From Bombus terrestris (taxonomy: Eukaryota; Arthropoda; Insecta; Hymenoptera; Apidae), in NCBI RefSeq assembly GCF_910591885.1, contig NC_063271.1, positions 4,829,001-4,893,000 of the forward strand: a DNA stretch of 64,000 bases. Reading direction: 5' to 3'. Below the pieces are notes generated by a model. It ran no database searches, was not told the origin of the DNA, and was given only the letters and a program-made list of their open reading frames with translations. A program made the translations under genes and the position numbers. This document shows positions 50,240 to 62,011 of the stretch, in pieces. Within the stretch, counting starts at the first letter, position 1; every line of letters begins with the position of its first letter.

Positions 50240-53176
50240 CTTAGTCGATGACTGGCGACAAACTTATGCGTTTGTTTTCCGAAGGTTCCTTCCACTTGAT
50301 TAAGTCACGATTAATGGAGACGTTTTACGAGACTGCTCGAGAGGAAGCGTCGTTTAAAGTCGGAAAATCGGGAACAAATAGGTCGACGACCTTCGCATAA
50401 GGTAGAAGATACTATTTTCACGCGGATAGAAATATCTCTCTATAAATACCCGTGCTGGAGGGTCGACAAATTTTTCAACGCGCATTTCTCAAAACCGCAA
50501 CTGTATAAGAGAAACGCGCTTTCTTAAAAGAGACTGAATTTCCTTCATAAAAATTTATTACACGTAACTATGAACTTTTTGGGAAAATAGTATCTCGAAA
50601 GTCGCATCTTCCACCGCGATGCTTCTGACGCGCTCCTTCAATTTTTACGCGCCAATCTTAATCCTGTTTTAATAAGCAAGGCGAGTTTGAAGTGTTCTAA
50701 GAAATACTGGCATAAGATTGAGACGAGAAATTATACGTATCGACAGTGATGCATATTTTTATCAAATTTGAGTAGATAATCTTTGAATCGATAAAATTAA
50801 CCAACGTATTAAAATTGTCATTATCAATCAAGCTATAACCGACGAAACAAAACAAAGTATCTTAATAGTTTATCATTGTGGGTAATAATTAATATTTCCC
50901 AGACTTCGAGTTACTTTTTATACGAATCAACTGTAATAAATCATAAATTCTCTCTACCGCAAAGAAGCCAGATTTTATCACGAGAAAGATCCAAGAAAAT
51001 AGATATTTGAGAAACAGAAAGGGCAAAAACAAGCGATTACTGATCGAGATATAAATTCCAATTCCTATCTGAATAACAAAAAGATCGCAAAAAGCAAACA
51101 CCCTATATGATACTCCGTGGAATAAATTAAAATTAACTCGAATCTACCATGGAACAATAATCGACGAAATAGTGCCAGGTGTATCGTTCCTTTGACACGT
51201 AATTCCTTATACCAATATCAATTTTCGAAAGCAGGGCGATCCATTTTCCAATAGCAGAGCGTGTGTAGCTAACAACGTTTCATCGGTAACCCGTCAGAGA
51301 TTGGGAATTTCCGTGTAGCCATTAGAACTGGTTTCATCGCGGCGGTGATCCGAGCTGTCCAGCTAGCACACGGTAAAGTTCCTGGCGTAAAACGCTCTAA
51401 TCCAGCGTCGAGCACGTGCTCGCATCCGATTAATCACTCTATTACGTTAATCCGTCGCCGTTATTTATCTCGCGGGATGTAACGCCCACGCATAATGCCG
51501 GGATCCTGCGTCCTTCGGACGTAACGCGGCTGATAATTAAAACGTTAGCGATTCGGCGTGACGCGTGAAAGTCGATAGACTTACGCGTCGACAATACGCT
51601 TGACGCGTTTTGTCGCGAGAAACGAATTTTGTCGGTGGCGATATGAAACGAAAGACACCGGTAACAGGTCTGGCTGGATCGATTCGAAAGTGGGAAATTT
51701 CGTTGTTTATTTTTTTAGAGTAGCGTTAGATTTTTTTACGAGATTATTTAAAGTTCGATCCATTTTTGTCTTTTTCTTACGATAATGAATGCAATTATAT
51801 AATAATACACTATATAATGTACTATGGACGTTATAGTACGGACTTCAGGTTAAAAGAATTTAGCATCGCTTTCGTAAGAATTTAGTGGGATTTGAAAACT
51901 TTGTGGTATGTCGTTCGATGATGTTTGGAGTATACGTTAGGAGAAATTGACGGAGGGACAAGTTTTGGAATTCTAAAAAATTATAATGTCATTTCGTAGA
52001 AACTATTTGGGATTTAATTGGAATTCGAGAAGACGGTGATTAATTGAACCGAAGGATATGTAAATCATCTGATAATATTTGGAACCTCCTCACTAAAGGA
52101 GGTTGATCTAAGAAGATGGTTCTAGGAACACATTGCGCTGAATGTGCTACGAATTTGTAAATAAATGCAAAAGAAAGCGTGATATATGCACTTCATTTTT
52201 TTTTATTTTTGGTAAAAATCAGGATCGACGAAAGGGATATTTCGAATTAAATACTTCCGCAAGGCTTCTTCTAAATCACTCGGACGACGAAGGAAACTAA
52301 AACTTGACAGTAACGTTAAACGTGATTTCTTTATTACACTGACGATGAGAAGAGAATACGCCAGACGACACTGCAAATAGAAAGCATGCAGTCTGCTAGA
52401 GCGTCGCAAATCGAAGTTACGTAACGTCCAAACGTAAAACACCTCGCAGCATTAACCGAGGAGAAAAAGAAATACCAAGAAAGAAATATGTAAAAAAGGA
52501 ACTTCAATCGTGTAGAAAAGAGAAAAAAGTACGTATATCGACGCTGTAATCTTCAACCCGATAGCTAGACTACGGATATTCGTGCAAATTCTAATATTTA
52601 TAAAGGCAAATGAAGAAATGGAACCAAGCGGGAATTTGTTTTACCTACTAAACATTATAATAGGCGTTAAACTTTGCATATTTTATGTAACTTTGCGTGT
52701 AAACGCGCATTCTCTGCACATTTGCTCTTCGAAATTTTTCAGAAATGCATAAAAATCCGCGGTCTATCGATAAAACAAAGATACCTCGACTTTTATATTC
52801 TGAAGACAAAAAAAAAAAAAAAAAGAAAAGGAAAAGGAGACGAGGTCAATCTTAAAAGTCCGCCCGTAACACCCGCATTTGCGGAACAATTCATCTCGGC
52901 GCGGAGCATCTCCCTTTGAATCGAAGTTTTTTTTCATACGAACAATAGTTGCACGCGTCCTCGAGCCGCAAAGGTAAGGCCACGTCGGCCGCTTGACAGG
53001 TGACACCCTGTATATTCGTAGAAAACCCTGGGACGTTTTATTTTCGTAGACACGTGCGATGAATGCGCCCGGTGGAAGAAGATAGTCAAAGTTACATAAT
53101 GCAGAAGACAATTTTCATTATAACCATCGTCAAGGATTTCCACCGCAGCGCGATCTTGGCAAATTTGTTAGTTTCC

Positions 53177-53207
<31 letters not shown>

Positions 53208-56200
53208 TATGACGCGAACCTTGCATCTTATCGTTGTTTCTTCTGTCACCTAGGATGAAGTATTAGTTGCTTTCGTAATTACTATATGCAAGAACAAATA
53301 CTTGTTGAAATAAAGAAGCGCGATGCAGGAGAAAAATACGGAAGATTAATAATTGTGGTATATCATACTCCATCACACCGTCAGCGGGTTAAAAGATTTC
53401 TATATGAACTGTTCAGAAGCCACATTAATCACTTTCATAAATTGAAAAGTACAGAAAACCGATGATGTTATAAACGCTGTCTTTTAAGTATATTTTAGAA
53501 TTTATCGCTATTTATCTCATCTCTTTCGACGAATCAACTTATGCGAGCGTATCGTTTGTTTCATGAGAATTAAATCTTAATAATGAGAATTAAATACGCG
53601 GTGAAATTAAGAAATGGATGAAAAGTGGAATCGCGATCAGCTTGGCTTTCTAGTGGCCCGTATATCGTTATACCATCGACTGTATCGTGTGCTGGACAAT
53701 AATCGAAGCCCAAACGTTACCAACTAAAACAGTAAACGCTATGAATTCCCTTCGTTAGAGCAATGAAAAACGCGCAGCCAAAAGTATGCATATTTATACT
53801 GTGTCGGAACCGCTAAATATAAAACAAACATCGAAACGAACAAAATTCACGAAAATCCGCCATGCTTGCTACCTAAAAATTCTACTGGTGGTAAAACAAG
53901 CGGCGTCTAAAAATCACCGTGTAAAAGATTCAAAAGCGAATAACCAGCGAATTCGAACAAGTCACGCGAAGCGCAAATTCGATTCACCTTGTGGCTAACC
54001 ACTATCGTAAAAATTTATTTTCACACGCGCCGATACAACCGATAAACTAAACGAACATATGGAAACAGAGAGGTACGATGAACATACATGACTTACGATA
54101 AATCATCGACAACTCATTAAAATCTTTATGGTTAATTAAAATCGTTATTTCGTTCTACATATCATTAGTTCTTACGTAATAACTTTTCGTTGACTCAAAC
54201 GAGATCTTACCGTAAGGTTTTTAAATCCATTCGTTTTCTCGTTCGTGAGAACATCTTTTCTTGCTCAGCCTCAAGTGCACGATAGTTTCTCGTTCCTTCG
54301 CTATTATATCAAAAGCTAATGCTGTCGCATAATATACGACATTTCATTACTCTATGTATGCCTCAAGATTGAATTTTAAGACGTGGAAGCTCGGCTAACC
54401 CAGATAATAATCCTACCTCGCTCGTAGAATCGACAAAACAAGTGCATCGAGGATAGCCACCCCGCGTCTCGAGTTATTAGTGCGAGAGTGTGCGAAGTCC
54501 TGCGGTGGAAAGAGAGATGGGACCAAGAGAGAGACTTTAATTACCGGCGGGTGAATTCGCAACCGGACGCACCCACGGGGCAGATTACCCCGGTAATATT
54601 ACCGAGTTTTATTGCGGAGAGAGAAAAGTCGAGGTCTGAATGCGGCATGACTCACGGCACACTCATCTGGCACCGATGTTTCTGCTCTTATTGCAGCCCC
54701 TCGTCACTCCCTTGCCCTCACCACCCCCGACTGTGTCATTCCTGTTTCTCTTCCACGCCGACTTTCACCCTTCGTCTTCCCCTTCTTTTTCTCCATACTC
54801 TTCTACAGTGGCTCGCGAAAACATTTCAACTCTCGCCATAGGAAATTTTTCATGTGCATGTATCGTACAAAACACGTGGAAATTTTATTAACGCTGTAAT
54901 GAAACACGCTGTCACGATCGTTGCGTCGATCAAATTTGAAACACATGTAAAAGCGTGCATAGAAGTTAAAAATATTTGTCGCAAACGTACGTTTCATAAA
55001 AACATTCATCCGCAGCACGAACAGCTATCTTAAACGTTAAATAATCAAACAGAGAATAAACAACAAAATTATAAAAATTGATTTAGGCTTATTGTCTTGA
55101 CTATTTCAATACTTTTCCGATCAGGTTTCACATTAGTCCGAAACGTAACCAGTCCGATCGTAATAATCGAACCTCTTTGCAGTTCTAATGAAATTTCAAC
55201 ATCTTTCCCGTAACTTGCGTACCTAATTATATTTATATATTTTGTATTGCGCATATTCATCAAATATTTCTACGAGCGTTCGCATACTTTCGCGCGTTAC
55301 TGTACTCTCGATTCTTCGAAAACCACCCTGTTTCTTCGTACGCTTCCTTGTCTCTCTTCACCCTTCAACGAAACCTACCCTTAATCACTGTACCTCTCTT
55401 CGTTGCTGTCCGTTTTCAGGTCTCTCCTTCGTTTCACCTCTCTCTCGTTCCTTCACCCTTTCTCCAACGATTCTTTCCACTCCCTCGCATCGGTCAGGTG
55501 GCTTTTTTCCTCGATGCTTCTCGCTCGTCAGCCAGGATGCGAGAATGAAAAGGCTCGCGTTTTTACACGCTTGTCGACGACGATGAAGACTCTGTTTCTC
55601 GCTCGATCGGTCTCCATCCACGGTAGTGTCGCGTCGAGACTGAGCTTCGCGAAGGGAAGAAAGGGATGCACGAGAAACTGGCGACGAAATAATTACGCGA
55701 ATGGGAGTCACACTGTTCAGTACCGTGGCCGTAATGCGCATTGCATATCGCGAGTAACGTTCCACAGTGCGCATTTAACGCGCTACGTAGATGGTACGAG
55801 TATGCTGTGTTAATAACTGGCTTAGCGTCGCGCGTTTACAAAATTTTCGATTCTTCGTCTTGTGCTTTCTCTGGAAAGTTTGACGATCTTTGATCCCTGT
55901 GTAATTGCATTCATAATTTTACGCGAGGAAGAAACACGGTTGATTAATGTTTCTTCTTTTGAGAAGGAACCAACTGTTTAAGATGGTTTTTAAAGTCTGC
56001 CGCGCAAAAGGTACGTGTTAAGCAGTTCGTAAGTAACTTTGTACGTAAGACAAATTGTGCTTTAAATTTTAAGCTTAATCTAGTAGTATTTTTAAGCACG
56101 AAGCATTAAATAAGGAATTTCTTCTCGGATATGTACCGTTACACGCGGAAAGTTAATTGAATTTTAAAAGTAGATTTTAACGGGCCATTTTATATTTTCT

Positions 56201-57080
56201 GCGAGTTTTTAAGCTAATTGGACTTTACTAAACCAGGATTTTATTAAAACGAAGGTATTACTAGTTGCTTGTTTTCTACGAGTATAACCTTCCCTCTAAA
56301 TACTCTTAATAAGTTTAATTTAATATTTAACAATACGTACAATTGTATTCGTGAAAGCTACGCGTAAAATCGTAATTAATCGTAACTGAAGTTCACGAAG
56401 GATCTATTTATCTGAATAATTCCGAATAAATAAATCTCACTAATAATATATTATATCAGACGATCCGACGAAAGATATAATGGGAAACGCGGAAGCCGGT
56501 AAGTACGAAACTCCATTTAAAAATTAAAATTATTTCTACTAAAAAAAAATTCCACCCATCCCCTCCTCGAGAAAGGAATTCAATAATATTCTACCGCCGT
56601 GAAATTGAATAATATTCCACGGAACGACAATGAAATAATTATTACTCCCATGAAACGGTTACTCGAGATGAAATGTTTGGCAAGCGACACGCGTGTCCAT
56701 TTGGAAGGGATTACACGAGCGTTTATCCACAGCTCCGCGACACTCGACGTCCGTTAGTCAAGCTGCCACCCCTTTTCGTAAACCCTCCGAGGGGTGGCCC
56801 GGTAATCTGTCCTGTATTCAACTCGCGCCCCCATTTCAATCCCCCATACCAGCTTATGTATAACAAACCCCCAGCCCCGCTGCTGCCTTGAACACATATC
56901 GTTTCGCCTCGCGGTTTCGCGACTAAGGGGAACCAAGAATGGTGAACGAGGGGTGAGAATGTGAGTTCGAGCAGCGCTGCTTTTAATATACGAATAAGAT
57001 GAACGTAATGTTAATGGTTGACTGCTAGAAAATCAGTTATTTAAAGTTCCATTTGGTGTATATTATAGCGAGGAATTTTT
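50240..57080. other. intronic sequence, no gene seen
   Basis: Contains A17 at 52808-52824 and T26 at 53181-53206. CpG-rich blocks at about 51240-51600, 54480-54640 and 56670-56950 lack repeats and are candidate regulatory DNA on texture only. Overlapping frames at 55240-55813 occur on both strands and are not supported as genes. Confidence 0.45.
53181..53206. repeat. T26 homopolymer
   Basis: Uninterrupted run of 26 T. Confidence 0.85.
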
Positions 57081-57180
57081 GTAATTTGATTAAACTTGTA
57101 ATACGTTCTCGGGGTAGACGTACGGAAACTTGGGCATCGATATCGTAGGCGTTTTGTTTGGTTTGACCATTTATCTTCGT
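57081..57180 (+). repeat. 100-bp sequence also found inside the second mariner MITE
   Basis: GTAATTTGATTAAACTTGTA, then AACTTGGGCAT, GATATCGTAG and CGTTTT...GACCATTTATCTTCG. The same order of blocks occurs at 58238-58342 inside the MITE. No mariner terminus is seen at this copy. Confidence 0.8.
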
Positions 57181-58087
57181 AGATTCGAGATATTTTATGC
57201 CGAGGTATGTGGACGGAGAGTTTTAATAAAAAATAGTAGGAAATTTAAGAGATACTTTCACGAATTAAAATAAAATAGAAGCGAAGGAAGAGAAATCGCG
57301 TTTGCAGGAAATAAACAGAGTGTCCAATGTGATTTTTTTGTGTTGCGTTATAAGAGCATCTTCATATCTATTTTTGTACCTAATTGCGCCTTTTTTGCGA
57401 TTACGAGGAAGATTGAATTATTTTATACTAACAAACCGAAGAATAACTTATACGTTAACGGGTTAATTTTCAAAGTCGATTAAATTAAGGTAGAAAGAAG
57501 AAGACGGAGCAAACTGGAATATAAAAATGTCGGAAGAAGAATCCTCGCAAGATCCTTTTTCATTTCTCCTTTTTCTCGTTGATAATAAGGACAGGTTTCT
57601 TGTTCGATCCGGATTTCAATTTAAAACAGGTTTTCGGCGCGCGCACCGTGCGAAATTACCATCGACGAAGGACGTTTCGCGATTCGATGCAATTTGTCGT
57701 CGATGACGAGCACTTAGGGGACGCGACCCACCGTCCCACTTGTTCCGTTCAATAAAATGTTAATAATCCTGTTTCCATGAACCATCAGCGCGACTCTGTA
57801 CTCATATCGCTATCGTTTATCCGGTAAATTTAAAAGTACCGTGGCTACAAAAAACATCTCCATATCATTTCATTCATTACAGCATTCACATCGCTAATTG
57901 TTAAATTGCTACGCACGATATGCCGTTTCCTTTACCAACTAAAATTTTCAAACTCGATGCAGAATACAAAATTGCACATTTATGAAAATTATCGGGATCG
58001 CGTTTCTAGAATTTATAAATACAAATTCCTAAAATGGAATTGCCGTACACTCTTCGCTCGTAGCATCTCTTAAAGTAATTCATATTA

Positions 58088-58384
58088 GGTTGTCCGGAAA
58101 GTTTCTTTCGTTTTATAAGGAAATAATAGAATGTTTTTTGTTCTATATTAGTTTATTGAATTATGCACGAACGTAACGATAGAAATAGAACGAAATGGAT
58201 CATACCTAATTCAGTAAAATAATATAAAACAGAAATTGTAATTTGATTAAACCTGTAATAGACACGTTTTTGGTGTAAACTTGGGCATGGTCGATATCGT
58301 AGACGTTTTATTTAGTTTGATCATTTATCTATTATTATTCGTCTATTATCAGCTTATGAAACGAAAGAAACTTTTCGGACAACC
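58088..58384. mobile_element. mariner-type MITE, copy 2 (297 bp, rearranged)
   Basis: Terminal inverted repeats start GGTTGTCCGGAAAGTTTCTT (left) and, on the other strand, GGTTGTCCGAAAAGTTTCTT (right). They pair over about 33 bp with three mismatches and are flanked by TA (58086-58087, 58385-58386). The interior has two parts: an inverted repeat, in which the reverse complement of about 58180-58235 matches the interior of copy 1 (about 7325-7380), and a 105-bp segment (58238-58342) matching 57081-57180. No transposase is encoded. Confidence 0.88.
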
Positions 58385-58859
58385 TACTACGTTGGAAAAT
58401 TGGCCAGCTGGAATAGAGAAACTTTAAAATTTTAGACCCGCGCATATCTCTTACTCGAAATTTTATGCGAAAAGGGGACAGATCCTCGATATTATTATAA
58501 TAATTGTTTTGTCTTATATTATACACCGATAATAACCAGACGTAAGAAATACGATGTTTGCCATGAAAGTAGGAAATAGTTTAATTTTACGGATTGGTAT
58601 GTCACGAGGATATGTTCGGTGGATAATCTGCGGTGAATGTATGCGCATTTGTCGAGTCGAGTGAAGAGGCTCTAACGACCTGGCGCAGGAATTTTGTGAA
58701 AATCGAGGTCGCGCGTTTCGCCTCCTCGATGAGAAACATCCGTGTCTTTTCAGGTTTTAGAACGATAATGGCTCGTCGGAAAGTTTGATTGTCTTGGAAC
58801 GTGGCTTGGTTACCGCGCTGCGAGGAATTCGGTACAGGATTCGAAATATATAGACAGAG

Positions 58860-59400
58860 GCGGTTCCTATTTTAGACTTTAGGGGTTCGAGAATTTAGGA
58901 AATTGGAAATTTAATTTGAAAAGTTGCGAAATACGACATTTTGAAATATCGGTTTGTTGTTTGGCAAGTTGGGAATTTGGCATGTTGACAGTTACAAGTT
59001 TGAGAATTAAGAACCATGGAAACGTCGTAACTTTAAGATCTGTGAATCTAGAGATTTATGGATTTTTTGACTTCTCCGTTTAGGCATCCTAGAACTTCCG
59101 AGTGACTGGAAATTCAGAAAGTTAGAAAATTCAAAATTTGAGATCTGACAGTTTAGAGATTTAGAAAGTGTAGGAATCTAAGAATGCGGCGATTTCAAAA
59201 CTCGTGGATCCGAGAATTGAACAATTTTTTCTGGACTTATAATTCAGAAGTAGAAGTCCAAAAGTTTCACGATTTAACGATCTGGAAGTTTACAGGATGT
59301 CTGAATTTTCAAATCCACGAGCGTAGAAAGTTTAAGATTTGACAACCTGCGAACTTAAAAACTCGCGAACTTAAGAATCGTCGAATTCTCGTACTAAGTA
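58860..59400. repeat. cryptic quasi-periodic repeat before exon C
   Basis: About 540 bp made largely of short variants such as GAATTTAG, GAAATTTA, AAAGTTTA and GAGATTTAG at a loose spacing of about 8-12 bp. It is degenerate, with no fixed unit, and ends some 20 bp before the acceptor of exon C. Confidence 0.65.
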
Positions 59401-59419
59401 TAATCTGTTTTTGTTTCAG

Positions 59420-59505
59420 GCCTCAAATACCTTCATTCAGCCAGAATCCTGCACAGGGACATAAAACCAGGGAACTTACTCGTGAACAGCAATTGCGTAC
59501 TAAAG
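59420..59505 (+). CDS. nmo: nemo (NLK) kinase, internal exon C: catalytic loop HRDIKPGN
   Basis: GC completes the Gly codon split by the 30 kb intron, followed by 28 codons starting LKYLHSARILHRDIKPGNLL and ending NSNCVLK. This is the end of helix E and the catalytic loop: HRD with the catalytic Asp, Lys in DIKPGN that contacts ATP phosphate, and Asn for metal binding. All are intact, as expected of an active kinase. The acceptor is a good T-rich CAG at 59417-59419; the donor is AAG|GTAAGT. It matches the NLK family without a gap. Confidence 0.98.
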
Positions 59506-59662
59506 GTAAGTAAACTAACCGAAGCAAAGTGATTAAGCTGGCTAAATCTTCCAAACTTCTTCGCTATCTACGTAAAAAAATAATAAACGAGAAAATAAGG
59601 GAAACCATCGATCTTTCTACGGAATTAATAACGACAAAATTATAAATCTTATTCGCGAGCAG
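59506..59662 (+). other. nmo: 157-bp nemo intron
   Basis: Phase 0. Donor GTAAGT, acceptor GCGAGCAG at 59655-59662 with little pyrimidine before it. In-frame joining restores VLK-ICDFG. Confidence 0.95.
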
Positions 59663-59872
59663 ATCTGCGATTTCGGTTTGGCCCGAGTGGAAGAACCCGA
59701 TCAGAACAAACACATGACGCAGGAAGTGGTGACGCAGTATTATCGTGCACCGGAAATCCTGATGGGAGCGCGACACTATACCGCAGCCGTGGACGTTTGG
59801 AGTGTCGGTTGCATTTTTGGCGAGCTCCTTCGTCGGCGGATACTTTTTCAAGCACAGAGTCCTGTGCAACAG
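59663..59872 (+). CDS. nmo: nemo (NLK) kinase, internal exon D: DFG and TQE activation segment
   Basis: Seventy codons, phase 0 at both ends, from ICDFGLARVEEPDQNKHMTQ to FQAQSPVQQ. The DFG motif (metal-binding Asp) is intact. The activation loop carries TQE (in HMTQEVVTQYY), the hallmark that separates Nemo-like kinases from classical MAPKs with TxY, and is followed by YRAPE and the helix F segment DVWSVGCIF. In ELLRRRILFQ the first Arg stands where the NLK/Nemo sequences I know have Gly (ELLGRRILFQ). This is one base from Gly and worth checking in relatives. Donor CAG|GTTAGT. Confidence 0.98.
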
Positions 59873-60321
59873 GTTAGTCCTTTAACCATCAATTAGCGAA
59901 TTTCGCTTCCTTCGATGACGTTTCATTTGAAAATTGAACGCATTTCTCATGCAAATACACGCAAATATCCGTGTCACAAGTGTACGTTTTAAATTCGCTC
60001 GTGAATCATTAATTTCTCTAGTAATTCTATGCGAATAAGTTAATTTCATAACGCAAGCAATAATTGCAATTTCCTCGATCCTTTACTATTGTACTTTGCG
60101 ACGAAACTCTACGAAAATGGAGTCACCTGTCAGGTAAAAGTATGTCCATCCACCAACAACCATCATCGACAAAGTTCTACGACGACAAATGGCGGGAGAA
60201 TCTTGCCTCTTCTCCGAGTATAACGATTTATTTCCTTCCGATACGTGCAAAATTTCGGAAAGTGACGAAGGAAGGAGAGGACCAGGTTCTAAAATCGAGA
60301 ACATTTTCATTCGCTTTGCAG
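59873..60321 (+). other. nmo: 449-bp nemo intron
   Basis: Phase 0. Donor GTTAGT, acceptor TTTGCAG at 60315-60321. An open frame runs through much of it into exon E by chance; it is not conserved Nemo sequence. Confidence 0.95.
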
Positions 60322-60510
60322 CTGGAACTGATCACAGAATTGCTGGGCACGCCGACCCTCGAGGACATGAGGTTCGCGTGCGAGGGTGCGAGATCTCACA
60401 TGCTGAGGCGCGCACCAAAGCCACCCTCGTTGACGGCTCTCTACACCCTTAGCAGCCAGGCGACGCACGAGGCTGTCCATTTGCTCTGCCAGATGCTAGT
60501 CTTCGATCCC
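60322..60510 (+). CDS. nmo: nemo (NLK) kinase, internal exon E: C-lobe helices G-H
   Basis: Sixty-three codons, phase 0, from LELITELLGTPTLEDMRFAC to LLCQMLVFDP. This is the MAPK-family C-lobe, with the ITELLGTP segment and the MLVFDP motif before helix I. The sequence ALYTLSSQATHEAVHLLCQM matches insect Nemo closely. The acceptor is TTTGCAG, the donor CCC|GTAAGT. Substrate docking in this kinase group uses the C-lobe and the following extension. Confidence 0.98.
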
Positions 60511-60818
60511 GTAAGTTTCATTACACTCAGCTATCGTTGCGATATAATGTGCAGACTTTATAGGATTGCAATTTATATAATTGAAATTTCGAGTATAGAA
60601 TATATCGAGTATAAAGCTTGCTCGTATAGGTGTACACAACTTTATAAGGAAACAGCACTGAACACGACTGCAAGTTGCATGTACATTTTGCTAACACTTG
60701 TACTCGATGAATACGACAGACTTTTGAGGTGTAAGTGTGTTGTCCGTGGAAATCGTAGCGCTGGCTGTGGATGTCGCTGTTTTTCTTCCATTTTTGATGC
60801 GCAGAAGAAAAATCGAAC

Positions 60819-60891
60819 TCCGGTCGCCGGAATTTGAACCCGGGTTTCGAACATTTATAACCTAAGGCGCTAACCACTGCGCTGCCGTCGT
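60819..60891 (-). other. degenerate tRNA-like element (tRNA pseudogene or SINE head)
   Basis: The minus strand shows a tRNA D-arm (GCGCAGTGGTTAGCGC, box A) and an intact T-arm with a 5-bp stem around TTCAAAT (GGGTTCAAATTCC, box B), spaced as in a 73-nt tRNA. The acceptor stem pairs at only about three of seven positions and the anticodon stem does not form, so it is not a functional tRNA. A tRNA-derived SINE head or an old pseudogene fits. Both promoter boxes look usable. Confidence 0.7.
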
Positions 60892-61989
60892 CCGACACTA
60901 GTCAGTGTCGAGTGGTGGTATTTGCTGTTGAGTGTCGCCACACTTTCTTCAAACGAATGAATCTGTCGTTAAAAATGATAATCGATATACCGGTTGCGAA
61001 GAAACTTGGGCGAGGAACTGCGAAAGTTGGTCAACTTCTTTGCAACAACTATTCTAGCTACTACCATGCTGCATGATAGATCGACTCTGAAACTCGTAGT
61101 TATGTTTACCAAGAGAGACGTGCAAGTTGCGAGCGAGGATGTGCCCTTATCAACATCCGTGGCGACGCGATAAGTCATCGAACTCCGTCATCGTTCCATT
61201 CGAGAAACTTCCAACGGTTCACGGGACTGTACATCGAACGAGTTACAACCAACCTTTTCAATTAACAAAATAAGAAACGGAAAAATGTGGGAGAATAAAA
61301 GACCGTGGAAAGTTTCGCGTGGCAGTTCATAAAAAATATTTCGAGCGACGACCGCGACATAGTAAAATTCTCGCGGACATCGTGTTTGTATAATACGAAA
61401 GTCGAGATAAAATCTTTACTGTCGGCTGTCCAGCTTAAAAAGGAGGAGAGACGCGAAAAGAGAAGAAACGAAAAAGTCAGAAGAAATCGTGTACACTCCG
61501 GTTCATAAGCGTTTTACGATGCTCGATGTTCTCAAACACGCTAAAAACGTGTATTGTATAATTGTTGAACGAGATAAAAATTGTCGATCGTTTTCAACTT
61601 TATCTCGTTCTCTTTAGGGGGGTGCGAAAACATTGTCAATTTCGAGCGATGTAGAATATTAAAAATACTTGTGAACGAGAGTGTAGGTCGAGACACGTAG
61701 CTTTTACAACGGGCAGCCGCCACATTCGTCAGGATTTCGGTAAAACCAACACGCCAGATTCTCGGCAGTTATTGGCTTCGTTCGAAAGAGATCGGAGCCG
61801 TCTTTGTAGGTTGTCGAGTAGTTATTAAAGCACGGGAATACGCCAACGCAGCCTACTTTCCTGAATCTCGTCCTCGAACTCTCGTTTACGTTTCGATCGT
61901 TCGTACGACGCGCCTTAACTTCTGTAAAACCATACGATCGTTTTAACGCGGTTAACGTTAAGACATCGAGCGCTCTGAACGGATTGAAT

Positions 61990-62011
61990 AATGGCCACTC
62001 GAGTGGCCATT
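61990..62011. repeat. 22-bp perfect palindrome
   Basis: Half-site AATGGCCACTC followed directly by its reverse complement, centred on CTCGAG. Confidence 0.85.

Larger units (their letters stand above)
29133..59419 (+). other. nmo: 30.3 kb nemo intron (U2-type)
   Basis: Between exon B and exon C, 30,287 bp, phase 1 (Gly codon split G|GC). Donor GTGAGT; acceptor tttttgtttcag. It holds the LTR pair, piggyBac remnants, the second mariner MITE and a long cryptic repeat just before the acceptor, listed separately. No nested gene is supported. Confidence 0.93.

Noticed and set aside
55240..55813. Overlapping frames of up to 136 codons on both strands
   Set aside because: Low-complexity Ser/Phe/Leu or Arg/Glu-rich translations of pyrimidine-rich DNA; no gene signals.
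227..59419. Recursive-splicing ratchet points in the two giant introns
   Set aside because: A scan by eye for a pyrimidine tract with CAG|GTRAGT found no convincing site. Candidates such as 52965 or 8327 lack either the tract or a good donor.
60064..60837. 257-codon open frame spanning exon E
   Set aside because: Only 60322-60510 is Nemo sequence with proper splice sites; the rest is read-through of introns.
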